A DNA stretch of 64,000 nucleotides, taken from NCBI GenBank assembly GCA_937136395.1, contig CAKZOI010000021.1, positions 124,001 to 188,000 of the forward strand, given 5' to 3'. This DNA comes from an uncultured Opitutia bacterium. GTDB lineage: Bacteria > Verrucomicrobiota > Verrucomicrobiia > Opitutales > Coraliomargaritaceae. Shown piece by piece: positions 18,932 to 27,679 of this stretch (positions are counted from its first letter, which is position 1; each line of letters opens with the position of its first letter). The notes under the pieces are model-generated. The model did not search any database, was not told where the DNA came from, and was given only the letters and a program-made list of their open reading frames with translations. The translations under genes were made by a program, and so were the position numbers.

Positions 18932-19978
18932 TTAACGAAAGAGGTCAGGTGCCTCGGTTTGCGCCTTGGCGAAGACGGTTTGAAAATCAGCTTGCGGGTT
19001 GGCTGCGCGGACTTCCGCGAGCTTCTTTTGCTGGAGCTGCATTTTATCGAGCACGCCGCTCTTGGGGTCGTCGCTATCGGTAATCTTGGCTAGGACGGGA
19101 TTGATCGGGAGGGCTTCGAGTGCTTTAAGCGCGGCTGTTTCGTCGCGGATGAGCGAATCTTGCCAGAAGTTCTTGGTGTCGTCGTTGGGAGCGATGCGAC
19201 CTTCTTTGACTGCGGCTTCGACGTGAGCGGAAGCACGCGACTTAACAGCTTCAATTTTCTCGGCTTCGAGGGTATCGACCTGAGATTGAAGCTCGATGAA
19301 TCGGGCTTCGATTGCCTGAGCGACGGATTCATCAGAAGCGTTCACCGAGTCGATGAGCTTAAGGGCGTAAAGTTTGGCTTGTATTGGTTTCATGAAAGAT
19401 GATGGATTAATGACGGTGGGTAGATTAAGGTCTTGCTTTGCAAAGAGAGGCTGGATCGATTTGAAAGCGGCACGGTTGACTAGGCCTCCCATGTTGGTTG
19501 CTGAACCAATCACACGGCCTTCGTCGTCGGGAATGAAGGTAGGCGAAAAGCGGCGAAAGGTTTTGTCCTTTACCGCGGCTTGGCCTGCGCCGCTCCATTC
19601 CACTTTGGCACGGACACCCCCTGTCTTGAGATCGTCACCCGCCCAGTAAAACTCGGTTGGCCATGCGGCGGCTTCGCGGTCTTCATGGTTAAAGTCGAAG
19701 AAAGGTCGATCTTCGCTGCCTTCATTTGCCTTGGTCAGATGGTCTTGTAGGAACTGGTTGAGCGTCTCGGCCGTCGCTGCGTCGACAACGATGTCCAAGC
19801 TAACAGGCTTACCACTGCGCGAGGCATTGATGCGGTGCTTGCCTGGCGGCATATACTGAATGTCGTCAGGACATTCAGAAGTTGATTGGCTGTTTACCAG
19901 TTCGAGGCTGGAGGTAAGCGCGGCTTTGATCGCATCGGGCATACAGCCATGATTGCGCGAAGAAAAAAGCTTCATCAA
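18932..19978 (-). CDS. Mu I-like prohead protease/scaffold
   Basis: 348 residues. The N-terminal half carries RPFFDFNHEDREAAAWP and the region AKVEWSGAGQAAVKDKTFRRFSPTFI, which match Mu-like I proteases; the C-terminal half is helical and charged (from about residue 200) as expected for a scaffold portion. The protein would direct capsid assembly and be cleaved during maturation. It lies between portal and decoration genes in normal head-module order. Confidence 0.78.
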   Translation of the reverse strand: MMKLFSSRNHGCMPDAIKAALTSSLELVNSQSTSECPDDIQYMPPGKHRINASRSGKPVSLDIVVDAATAETLNQFLQDHLTKANEGSEDRPFFDFNHEDREAAAWPTEFYWAGDDLKTGGVRAKVEWSGAGQAAVKDKTFRRFSPTFIPDDEGRVIGSATNMGGLVNRAAFKSIQPLFAKQDLNLPTVINPSSFMKPIQAKLYALKLIDSVNASDESVAQAIEARFIELQSQVDTLEAEKIEAVKSRASAHVEAAVKEGRIAPNDDTKNFWQDSLIRDETAALKALEALPINPVLAKITDSDDPKSGVLDKMQLQQKKLAEVRAANPQADFQTVFAKAQTEAPDLFR

Positions 19979-20008
19979 ACGCAGGGTTTCACTGCGTTTA
20001 ATTCAGTT

Positions 20009-21664
20009 TCACTGTTTGCTCGTGTTTTTCGCCTGAGCACTCACTGAGCAGTCGCAGTTGTGGTGTAAAGGAGGCGGTGTCGTCCAGCCGGAACCGTAAG
20101 CCGTGCCATTGTAGGGAGCGCATTGAGGACAATCACCACCCGACCAGATCAGATCATGCGTGTCTAGGTCTGTATTGGCCAACTGGTCTAAGAAATCGAC
20201 GTAAGCGCTAAGTTTTCGCTCGTTTAGTGATGCTGTGGATTCGCTGGCTCCTTCGACACATTCGGGACAAGTGCACCTGTCTTTTGCGGACGATGGGGGC
20301 AGCGGCTCTCGCAAATCGGCAGGTGCGTCGACCTGCGATTCTGGAGCTGAAGCCGTGGGGTTCGGATTGAGAGTGTGCTTATCGATAGGACTGAACAAAT
20401 CCTCCTCGGGGCCAGGGGCTGGAACTTTGTGGCGGTCATAAAGCCATTGCTTGCTGACGGGCAAAGCCATGTCGCTGAAGAGCAGCTTGTCCCGCTCCAC
20501 CAGCTGTCGGTCTTTCTCCGGGCGATTGAGTTCGACTTCCAGAAAGGGCAATTCGGTTGCTTCTCCCCAGTTCAGTTCGACCAAGCTGTGAATCAGCTGA
20601 CTATTGACCACATCGATGACATAGGTTGCGTAGTTTTCGTATAGATCGAGCTCTACCTCGCGATGCACACTCCCCAAAGCATAAGAACCGGAACCGCCTT
20701 CTTCACTCGTTAACGTCTGGCCGAGAAACAGTAAGTCACACGCGCGATCGGCCAGTGCCATCAAGCGCTCCGTTGGTTCCGACTTCCCCGCAACTCCAGG
20801 AGTGCTTCCGTTCAAGATCTGTAACTCGGTGCCGGCGGGAAACGCTCCCCACGCGGCGGTGCCCATATTGCGCAGCATATCAGAAACCTGGTCGATTTGT
20901 GTTTGCGGTGCATTCGGGTCATAAGTCGCCCAGCGGATCGGCAGACCGAACAGTTCGGCTTTGTGCGCCATCCACTCCCAGCCGAGCATACGCCCCAGCC
21001 ATAAGTGCGCCAGTGCACGAAGTTGCGCCGTCTCTGCGATATGACCAGACTTCGCACGATACACGCCGACCAGAAATTTATGAGGATAGCGGTTGAAAGC
21101 TTTCGGACTGTTAGGGTCTCTGTCGGGAAAGAGCCGTAGTGCATTCGGGTTGCGACTCGATGAGTGAATCTGGTTGCTGGGCTCAAAACCTAAGCAAGTC
21201 CACGGAACGCGCCGTGTCCCTGCGGGGATGTATTTGCCCGCCTGAATAGTCCAATCGATCTCAAGCACAGATACGCCCCGCGCAACTGCATCAAGTAACT
21301 CATACAAAGTGCCGTGGAAGTTGTTCTGCCCTTCCCACGTGGCGGCTTTCTGGTTGTGGATGACATGTTCGACGAACGCGGCTTTCTCAAGAGCCGAAGC
21401 GGTCGGCTCTTTTCCCTTCTCTGTCCATGGCTGGAGATTAAACGGTAGCTTGCAGACAGCTTTCTTGAATTTGTTCAGATTCGAGCGCAACCGTTCCCAC
21501 GTATCTTCCATCGTATTGAAGAGTTCGTTTTGGAGCATTAGATTGCCTCGACCGCCTTCGTCGAGGACCCAGCCGAGGGTATCCGGATCAAAGTCGATGG
21601 GGATTGGTGAAAGTTGCTGATCGCGGACGTGCGGGCGGATGATGGTTCGGTTGGTCTGACTCAT
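20009..21664 (-). CDS. Portal protein (DUF935, Mu gp29-like) with a MuF-like C-terminal motif
   Basis: 551 residues. The body matches the DUF935/Mu gp29 portal family: DTWERLRSNLNKFKKAVCKLPF, GVSVLEIDWTI, WEWMAHKAELFGLPIRWATYD, and GSGSYALGSVHREVE. The portal forms the ring through which DNA enters the head. The C-terminus (about residues 490-550) contains paired cysteines and histidines (SGGDCPQCAPYNG, PPPLHHNCDC), the pattern of the end of Mu gpF/SPP1 gp7 head-morphogenesis proteins, which normally form a separate gene. Start ATG at 21664 overlaps the terminase stop as ATGA, so translation is probably coupled; an alternative start lies 9 bp upstream. Confidence 0.85.
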   Translation of the reverse strand: MSQTNRTIIRPHVRDQQLSPIPIDFDPDTLGWVLDEGGRGNLMLQNELFNTMEDTWERLRSNLNKFKKAVCKLPFNLQPWTEKGKEPTASALEKAAFVEHVIHNQKAATWEGQNNFHGTLYELLDAVARGVSVLEIDWTIQAGKYIPAGTRRVPWTCLGFEPSNQIHSSSRNPNALRLFPDRDPNSPKAFNRYPHKFLVGVYRAKSGHIAETAQLRALAHLWLGRMLGWEWMAHKAELFGLPIRWATYDPNAPQTQIDQVSDMLRNMGTAAWGAFPAGTELQILNGSTPGVAGKSEPTERLMALADRACDLLFLGQTLTSEEGGSGSYALGSVHREVELDLYENYATYVIDVVNSQLIHSLVELNWGEATELPFLEVELNRPEKDRQLVERDKLLFSDMALPVSKQWLYDRHKVPAPGPEEDLFSPIDKHTLNPNPTASAPESQVDAPADLREPLPPSSAKDRCTCPECVEGASESTASLNERKLSAYVDFLDQLANTDLDTHDLIWSGGDCPQCAPYNGTAYGSGWTTPPPLHHNCDCSVSAQAKNTSKQ

Positions 21665-23016
21665 GAGTTCCATGCCTTTCTAAAGCGGGTTTGCAAAGGG
21701 CGGTGGCGACGCCTGTTCGCGCCGATTCTTGGAGGATTGTTTTCTGAAATACCCATGCCCTCGGGTGATCTTTCCGCTGCGTGTAGTGCCAAGGCTAGAG
21801 CCGTGGCGCGGTCGGCATGCCCGTCGCGCGTTCTCGCCGCCATGAATTTGACAAGCCCTTGCTGGGTGACGATGCGCTGAATGCTGGCGAGATCATCGCG
21901 TAGTTTTGGTTGGCTCGGTATGCGAACCGAGCGACTCTGAAATGATTTCTTAGTGCGGCTGAACAACTCCCGCTTTCGCTCATTGGTGAAGTTGACCGCT
22001 TCCAGTTTGAAATCTCCCAGTCGTTTGGCTAAATACTCAGAAACGGGGCCGCCAATACCTGTCGAATCAACTGCGACGAAACGAGCGCGGTTGACTCTCT
22101 CGGAAAGCAGAGCCTCTTGTTCGGGGAAGGGAGTGTTTTCCATCACTTGGATTTCTCGCGTCCAAAGGACACCCGCCACGCGTTCCAAAGTCCATGCGAC
22201 GGTCAGGTCTCTACGCCTGCCGATGTCGATGCCGACAAAGAGCGGGTTCGGCGTTCTTGTTTCCCAAGGGCCAATGGATGCTGCGGGATCTTCCACAGAA
22301 CGGATTAAATCCATGGGAAAGACCTGCGCAGCATGTTCCATGAACTGGCACTCGAACTCCTGTGCCCATCCATCCGCGTCAGCCAAGTTCGCTTTGAGCT
22401 CTTCAATATCTAGTCCAAGACCTTGCTCCACCGCATCGTAAACGCTTGTTTTGTGGCGTTTGAAATCGGGGGCTTCGTTCCACAGCTCGTAGAACTTGTT
22501 GTTCATTCCGGCTGGCGTGGAGATGACACGTAGTTTCAACTCTCCGCGCAGTGGATTGGTGATGATTGGATAGACCGCTCGCCAGATTTCCTCCGGGTTC
22601 TCGTGAAAGGCGAATTCATCGAGCACAAGATTGGCTGAGTAGCCCCGAGCGGTCGATGCGTTGGCCGGAAGCGCGAGAATCCTTGCGCCATTTGGAAAGC
22701 GGATTTGCGAAGCCTTGGTTTCGGCAACGAAGGGTTTCCCGGTTTCGTGACTGATCGCTTGGCAGAAGATTTGCCCCACGCGGTGAACTTTTTCCATGAA
22801 CTCCAAAGCTTGCCGCTCGCCAGCGGAGAGAATGATCCAATCGGAACCACTTTGAATGGCATCGGACACAACCTCAAAAGCGGCTGCAAGTGAGCCGCCG
22901 ATTTGACGCGATTTTAGCCAGATCTTGAATCGAGATGTATCCAGAACCCAACTACGTTGATACGGCAGGAGTAGATCGAAAGGAGATGCCGAAAGCTTTT
23001 TTCTTTTAGCTGCCAT
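21661..23016 (-). CDS. Terminase large subunit (Mu gp28-like)
   Basis: 451 residues with an ATPase domain then a nuclease domain. ATPase: a degenerate Walker A KSRQIGGS at residues 35-42 and Walker B LVLDEFAF at 130-137 (Asp133, Glu134). Nuclease (RNase H fold): VGIDIGRRRDLTVAW, VAVDSTGIGG and DGHADRATALALAL supply the acidic metal ligands. It cuts concatemeric DNA and drives it into the prohead through the portal. The small subunit gene overlaps upstream by 11 bp and the portal gene downstream by 4 bp. Confidence 0.92.
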   Translation of the reverse strand: MAAKRKKLSASPFDLLLPYQRSWVLDTSRFKIWLKSRQIGGSLAAAFEVVSDAIQSGSDWIILSAGERQALEFMEKVHRVGQIFCQAISHETGKPFVAETKASQIRFPNGARILALPANASTARGYSANLVLDEFAFHENPEEIWRAVYPIITNPLRGELKLRVISTPAGMNNKFYELWNEAPDFKRHKTSVYDAVEQGLGLDIEELKANLADADGWAQEFECQFMEHAAQVFPMDLIRSVEDPAASIGPWETRTPNPLFVGIDIGRRRDLTVAWTLERVAGVLWTREIQVMENTPFPEQEALLSERVNRARFVAVDSTGIGGPVSEYLAKRLGDFKLEAVNFTNERKRELFSRTKKSFQSRSVRIPSQPKLRDDLASIQRIVTQQGLVKFMAARTRDGHADRATALALALHAAERSPEGMGISENNPPRIGANRRRHRPLQTRFRKAWNS

Positions 23017-23533
23017 CTGCGTCGGGTTTTTCAGGAGCGGCTCCGAGTTTCTGGCGCCAGTCCGCCAAAATCTCCTTTTCGTTTTTAGCCGAGATGTTGA
23101 CGTTGTTCTGAACCAATGCCTGTGGCTTGTCGGCGAAGACTTCCGGTTTCAGGCTCTTGAGCATGAAGATCAAACAGGCATCGGAGTATTTGCGCTTGTT
23201 GCCACAGTGGTTGCCTTTGACATCGAAGACAGGTTCCTCCCAGCCGTTGATGGCACGTCGCGCCAGTTCACGTTCGGCTTCTTCAATGCGCTTGGCGTTG
23301 CGAACTTTGTCGCGTTGCATCTGTGCGTCTTTGAATTTGTGCGCCAGCTCGGGACGGCGGGAAAGTTCGAGGTAGAACTGACTTTTACCGATACCCTCTT
23401 TTTCGATGGCCGGGTGTGTATCGCTTCCGTGGATGATGCTCTGAACCGTTCGTTCGAAAAGCGTGGTTGAGAATTTGCGCCTAGTCGCGAGGACGGATTT
23501 TGCAGGAGCTGATTTGGATGTTGGTTGAGGCAC
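23006..23533 (-). CDS. Terminase small subunit-like protein
   Basis: 175 residues, basic, with an HTH-like N-terminal region (HPAIEKEGIGKSQFYLELSRR, a pattern seen in small terminases), a helical middle (KRIEEAERELARRAINGWEEP) and YSDACLIFMLKSLKPEVF, which is common in phage terminase small subunits. It would recognise the packaging site and recruit the large subunit, whose gene it overlaps by 11 bp. The region directly upstream is a long G-rich stretch without genes, which could hold its binding site. Confidence 0.72.
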   Translation of the reverse strand: MPQPTSKSAPAKSVLATRRKFSTTLFERTVQSIIHGSDTHPAIEKEGIGKSQFYLELSRRPELAHKFKDAQMQRDKVRNAKRIEEAERELARRAINGWEEPVFDVKGNHCGNKRKYSDACLIFMLKSLKPEVFADKPQALVQNNVNISAKNEKEILADWRQKLGAAPEKPDADGS

Positions 23534-25321
23534 TGTGCATTTTCGGGTGCGCTTGGAGCCGTATGCAAAGTGTCGGTTTCACTGCTTGTGACTGGATTCA
23601 ACGATATAGGCGCGGGCGCGGACGAAACGGAGGAAGAAAAAACGCGCGTAAGCGCGGTGGCGGCGTAGCCGACACCCGCGCGAGGGCTAGGCTCGTGTAA
23701 TTGGCGAGCTTGCGAGTAGGTTTTGATTGAATCGGCGCAGGCGCGCCGCTGGGTTGAGGCGCGGTAGCGCCTGCGCTAAGCATGCGCGGCTTGCCGCGCT
23801 ACGCGGAGCGAGCGAAAGCGCGGGGCAACCGCGCCGGGAGGCGGGGGGTAGGCCCCCTTTCATTCAAATGGGGGCCGCCTGGCGGATCGGCGGCGGCGAT
23901 GGGAGGAACGACCTTGAGCGGGCAGCGGTGGTTGATCGGCACAGGCATCGTTCGATTTCAAGAGCGTCCAGGGCGGGGGCGGGGGAACAAACTGTAGCCC
24001 CCGAGTGCAAGGAGCCTAAGCGACTGAAGCGAGATGAGCGCGAGCGAATGCAGGGGCGTTGCGGTGGACTGGTTGCCGCGCGGTCGCCGGAACGCTCGGG
24101 GTGAATCGAAGCTCGGGGAAACGTAGCGACACAATGTCCGTTATGTCAAATGAGCGCAGCGGCTGCTAGGAATACGACGCAGCATTCGGCATAATGCGAC
24201 ATTGTGCGCGAGGCTTCGGGGCCTGAGCTGAGAGATTCCCCGTTGTGTGGAGGCGGGCAAGCGGCATTGGGAGGTTGACGAGTATCCGAATCGGATACGA
24301 GCAGGCTTTGCGTAGTGGCCGTAGCCGTGTGGGAGCGGAAGCCGGGCTGTGGAACTGGAGCGGCGGGAATCGCCGCAGAGAGGCACGAATGAAGGCGTTG
24401 ACCAGAGCGGAGGTGGAACTGAACGGCTGGAGTCGAGCTCTCGGCGGAGGGCACGTAGCGTGGCGGGTTGGCAGGGGTTGTTTGGGGGGAGGTGATTTGC
24501 AACTATTGGCTAGCGCTCTTCGGCTGGAGCGAGGGAGGCACGACGGAGTGAAGGCGGAATGCGCGGTTGGTTGACTGTCGGGAGCGACCGGAGCGCGGGT
24601 GTCTGAGGGAGCTTTAGCGACTGGTGACACCGGCGCGATGGAAGCGGTTGGTTGGCGCGTTAGCGTTGGCGGCTGGATTGCAACGGTGGGTAGCAGTCGG
24701 GGACGCTACGGCGCAGCGGAGGTGAAGCGTAGCGACTGTCCGTAGGTCGGCGGGAACGGAGAGGCACTCCATCGGGAGAAGCGAAGCACCTGGAACGCGA
24801 TCAGCGGAGGCGATGGAGCGAGTGGCGGGGACTGTGCGATTGCCGAGAGCGTGACGCTCGCTCTTTCGCCGTAGCCGCGTGGAAGGTGTTGAGCGCCGAT
24901 GGTGTGCCTCGCAGTGGGAGCCGACCGAAGGGAAGTCGTGGAGCGGAACCGGAGAGGCGACGGAGTGGCAGCGTCTGCGGTTGGCGTTCCTTGCGGGTAG
25001 TGACCGGAGCCGTGCTGCCTCGAAGTGAGGCACGAACGCAGTGGCAGATCGGCGGAGGGAACGGTTGATTGTCGCGACAGCGTTGGCGGGAAGGCTTCGA
25101 TTGCCGATGAGGTAGCAGATGCGCCCGTCGGGAGCCTTGGCGACTAGAGGGGGCTGCTGCGGTGATATTGGCGAGGGCGTTGTGGCGTTGCAGAGGATGC
25201 GCCGCGCGGGGTGCCACAAGTGAAAGTGAAAGTGAAGGTGAAAGTGTGAGATTGCTTCGGCGACGATGCCGAGGGCGCATCCGTCCCCAAGCGAGCGAAG
25301 CGAGTGCGGGGTTTGTTCAAT
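23534..25321. other. 1.8-kb G-rich, hairpin-rich stretch without a convincing gene; possible large structured RNA
   Basis: Base composition changes abruptly: the plus strand is very rich in G and GCG/GGAG-like words and poorer in C and T, unlike the flanking genes. Several overlapping open frames exist on both strands, but all have erratic composition (Arg/Pro/Ser/His or Gly/Arg-rich), no domain and no consistent frame. Perfect small hairpins occur: AGGCGC-GGTA-GCGCCT at 23757-23772, GCGCGGC-TT-GCCGCGC at 23784-23799, GTATCCG-AAT-CGGATAC at 24282-24298, GAGCGT-G-ACGCTC at 24847-24859 and TGCCTC-GAAGT-GAGGCA at 25016-25032. A GTGAAA-type tandem repeat lies near 25219-25247. G over C suggests a plus-strand RNA if it is transcribed. 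Alternatives are degenerate repeats, a pac/origin region or very fast-evolving DNA. Confidence 0.45.
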
Positions 25322-25507
25322 CTACTCCAACCGCTTCCGCCAATCTGGGTTATCTTCGAGCCATTTCAAGGCGGCTTCCAATGTGGAGCGATAACCTGGC
25401 ATGGTGTAGCCAGCTTTCTTCATCAGGTAAACGTAATTGGGGTGACGGTTGAGACGCCATGCCAGTTCCTTGACGGAGAGCATTTGAGTGTCGTTGTGTT
25501 TGAGCAT
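25322..25507 (-). CDS. Small HTH protein (excisionase/AlpA-like)
   Basis: 61 residues, MLKHNDTQMLSVKELAWRLN and onwards, with a MerR/excisionase-type helix-turn-helix (SVKELAWRLNRHPNYVYLMKKAG). The C-terminal GYRSTLEAALKWLEDNPDWRKR is consistent with DNA binding. A likely excisionase or transcription activator of the element, comparable with AlpA-like regulators of satellites. It is the last gene of the replication block before the G-rich gap. A longer frame from 25579 crosses the intergenic space and is not favoured. Confidence 0.6.
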   Translation of the reverse strand: MLKHNDTQMLSVKELAWRLNRHPNYVYLMKKAGYTMPGYRSTLEAALKWLEDNPDWRKRLE

Positions 25508-25670
25508 TGCGGTTCCTTGTTTTTGGTTGGTTCCCGCCCGGGCTATGACAATGACACCCTTATAAAGGGTGGGTGTCATAGTGTCATAATGACGGGTAAT
25601 TGTGATGTGTCGCTATGACGTGTCATAAGAAGTGTCATAGCTGTTTTGTAGTTAATTGATGGATAGGGGA

Positions 25671-26810
25671 TTATGTGATAATCTTGCGGCCTTTTTCGGT
25701 GAGTTTATACCCTGCTTTTCCTGTCCGAAAATACCCCTCAGTTTTTCCCTTGGCTAAAATTCGGTCTAAAGAGCGGCGTGAACCTGCTTCTGAACCGCCT
25801 AATTCTTCGTGGATTTCGGCGTTCCTTGTCGCGCCGCCGTCGATGACTTGAGCGACTTCCACGAGTGTGAAGTTGGCATTTGATCGCTTGCCTTCGACAT
25901 CGTCTTTCCATGCGTTGAGGTCGAAACTGGTGTCGGTATCGTAAAGCATGGTTTCGTCGTTCAATTTAAGCCCCACAGGATCGAAGGGTTTGGCATCGTT
26001 GGACTTGCCACAGGAAACGACGATACGGGCATGGTCGTCGGGATCGGCGGGGGCGATATTGATCTGAGAGCGCGTTCCTGAGTAGAGTGCCTTAGAGCCG
26101 AGGCCGAAGTTGCCTTTGTCCCAACCGACCGCCTGAGCGATATTCTGGCGGCCTGTGCGGCCATGGTGGACAATGATGATGGCCGTCGTTGGATCGAAGC
26201 GGCGGCAGACCTTGGTGAGTTCGCGCAAGGTGTGGCGAACGTCGGCATCTTTGTTGATGTCCCCCACGTTCACCTCTCCGAATGGATCGACATAGATGCA
26301 ATTGGGCTCGGTGAGTTGAATGGTATCGAGCCAGCGGCGACGGATGTCATCTGAACCCAAGTGAATGAAGGCATCATCAATTTGACGGACGATGTGAAAG
26401 AAGATGTGAGCATCGACTTTCTCGCGTTGAGCGTCCGTCAAGCCCCCCGTCATCTTGAGATAGTCGGATTTCTGGCGATAAATGCTGTTCTCGGTGCCGA
26501 TCAGCAAGTGCCTGAGCGGTTCGGGATGCGTGGACATTCCCGCGAAGTGCCAGCCCAGCACTTGTGAAATAGCGATCTGCATGACAACGCGGCTCTTCCC
26601 CGTGCCGCCTTGACCGATGAGAGTGGTCATTTGACCGAGCGAAATAACCCCCTCCCCGAGAACATTAGTTTTCGGAGGGACGGTCTCTTTGCGAAGCTCT
26701 GCACCGGACAACACCGTGAAGGGCTTAGGCTGCGGATGGATCGCATTTTCAGCGGCGGTGAAGTTGGGGTCTTCGATGCTTCGCCAAAGTTCTTGCAAGT
26801 CTTGATTCAT
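25671..26810 (-). CDS. RepA-like AAA ATPase (replicative helicase type)
   Basis: 379 residues. RecA-fold ATPase with Walker A LIGQGGTGKSRVVMQ, Walker B NCIYVDPFGEVN and the motif AIIIVHHGRTG, as in plasmid RepA / AAA_25 hexameric helicases. The C-terminal 80 residues form a winged-helix-like region (LVEVAQVIDGGATRNAEIHEE...YKLTEKGRKI). It should unwind DNA at the element origin. Its ATG overlaps the primase stop by 4 bp (ATGA), so the two are translationally coupled. Confidence 0.82.
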   Translation of the reverse strand: MNQDLQELWRSIEDPNFTAAENAIHPQPKPFTVLSGAELRKETVPPKTNVLGEGVISLGQMTTLIGQGGTGKSRVVMQIAISQVLGWHFAGMSTHPEPLRHLLIGTENSIYRQKSDYLKMTGGLTDAQREKVDAHIFFHIVRQIDDAFIHLGSDDIRRRWLDTIQLTEPNCIYVDPFGEVNVGDINKDADVRHTLRELTKVCRRFDPTTAIIIVHHGRTGRQNIAQAVGWDKGNFGLGSKALYSGTRSQINIAPADPDDHARIVVSCGKSNDAKPFDPVGLKLNDETMLYDTDTSFDLNAWKDDVEGKRSNANFTLVEVAQVIDGGATRNAEIHEELGGSEAGSRRSLDRILAKGKTEGYFRTGKAGYKLTEKGRKIIT

Positions 26811-27679
26811 TGAGAATTTGAAGGTTGAAAATGAAAGATGTGCTGCGTCTCTCCTGATGCGCGGCGGCCGCCTGGCATTCGGACAAGCTTTGCGGGATCC
26901 CAGAGTGTGGCATCGGCTCCTAAATAGACGGCGTGACGGAAGAAGCGCAGTTTGGCGTAGTCGGGGAGCGCCTGAATGTTGAACCAGCCATGGAGTGACT
27001 TGCCTCCTGACCAGACGACGAGCACGAGCTGAGTCATTGAGGAATGGAGGGAGGACAGGATAGCGGCTTGTTCGCTCAAGGAACCTCGGTCAAATTCCAC
27101 GACCAGATAGGTTCGATCCTTAGTTGCGTTGTCATGGCAACGGTTCGACTGCTTGCCTGATTGATTCATGCCAGTCTTGGCAATCATTGGATTGGCGACG
27201 ATGAATTGCATTCCGGATTCTTTGCCCCGCCATGCTTCCCTTTCTTGCGTGATTGCGGAGCGGGTATCGAGAGCGGCACAAATCAAGGCATCCTCAGGGA
27301 ATAGAGCATCGACTACTTCTTCAGACGTGATGGGCAATGGCTTTTCAGAAAACCCCACGGGGCAATCGAGTCGTCGATTCCATGCTTCAGGATTGAACTC
27401 AGGCCACGGGAGGCGCGTAGAGGCCTGAGAGTTGATACCTGAAGCCTGAGTTTTTTCATTGAAGGCACGAGCGATAGCTCGATCGATTTCCGGCTCAAAG
27501 TCCCGGTCGTTCCACTGTGAGGCGACGGCGGTCAAGAGCGCCCTGACTTTCTCGGGGGAAGCAATATGTCTGGCTCGAAGCGCGACGGTGAAGAGCCAGA
27601 CATTGCGATTGCCAGCTGCGGGGGGATTGGCCAGACACTGACTCAAGCCAGAAGGTATTTCAGAGAGAACAGCCATCAC
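26807..27679 (-). CDS. Primase-like protein (AEP/RepB'-type)
   Basis: 290 residues. A helical N-terminal part is followed by a catalytic-looking region with TYLVVEFDRGS (acidic residues), VVWSGGKSLHGWFN and the late motif AKLVRMPGGRR; GKSLHGW and RxPGG are recurrent in archaeo-eukaryotic primase domains of phages and plasmids. It would make primers for the neighbouring DNA polymerase. It overlaps both neighbours by 4 bp, forming a coupled polymerase-primase-helicase cassette. Confidence 0.7.
   Translation of the reverse strand: MMAVLSEIPSGLSQCLANPPAAGNRNVWLFTVALRARHIASPEKVRALLTAVASQWNDRDFEPEIDRAIARAFNEKTQASGINSQASTRLPWPEFNPEAWNRRLDCPVGFSEKPLPITSEEVVDALFPEDALICAALDTRSAITQEREAWRGKESGMQFIVANPMIAKTGMNQSGKQSNRCHDNATKDRTYLVVEFDRGSLSEQAAILSSLHSSMTQLVLVVWSGGKSLHGWFNIQALPDYAKLRFFRHAVYLGADATLWDPAKLVRMPGGRRASGETQHIFHFQPSNSQ

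Noticed and set aside
23700-25280. Several open frames of 100-200 residues on both strands in the G-rich stretch
   Set aside because: They overlap in many frames, have erratic Arg/Pro/Ser/His or Gly/Arg-rich composition and no domain or start-site support, as expected when a G-rich sequence with few stop codons is translated.
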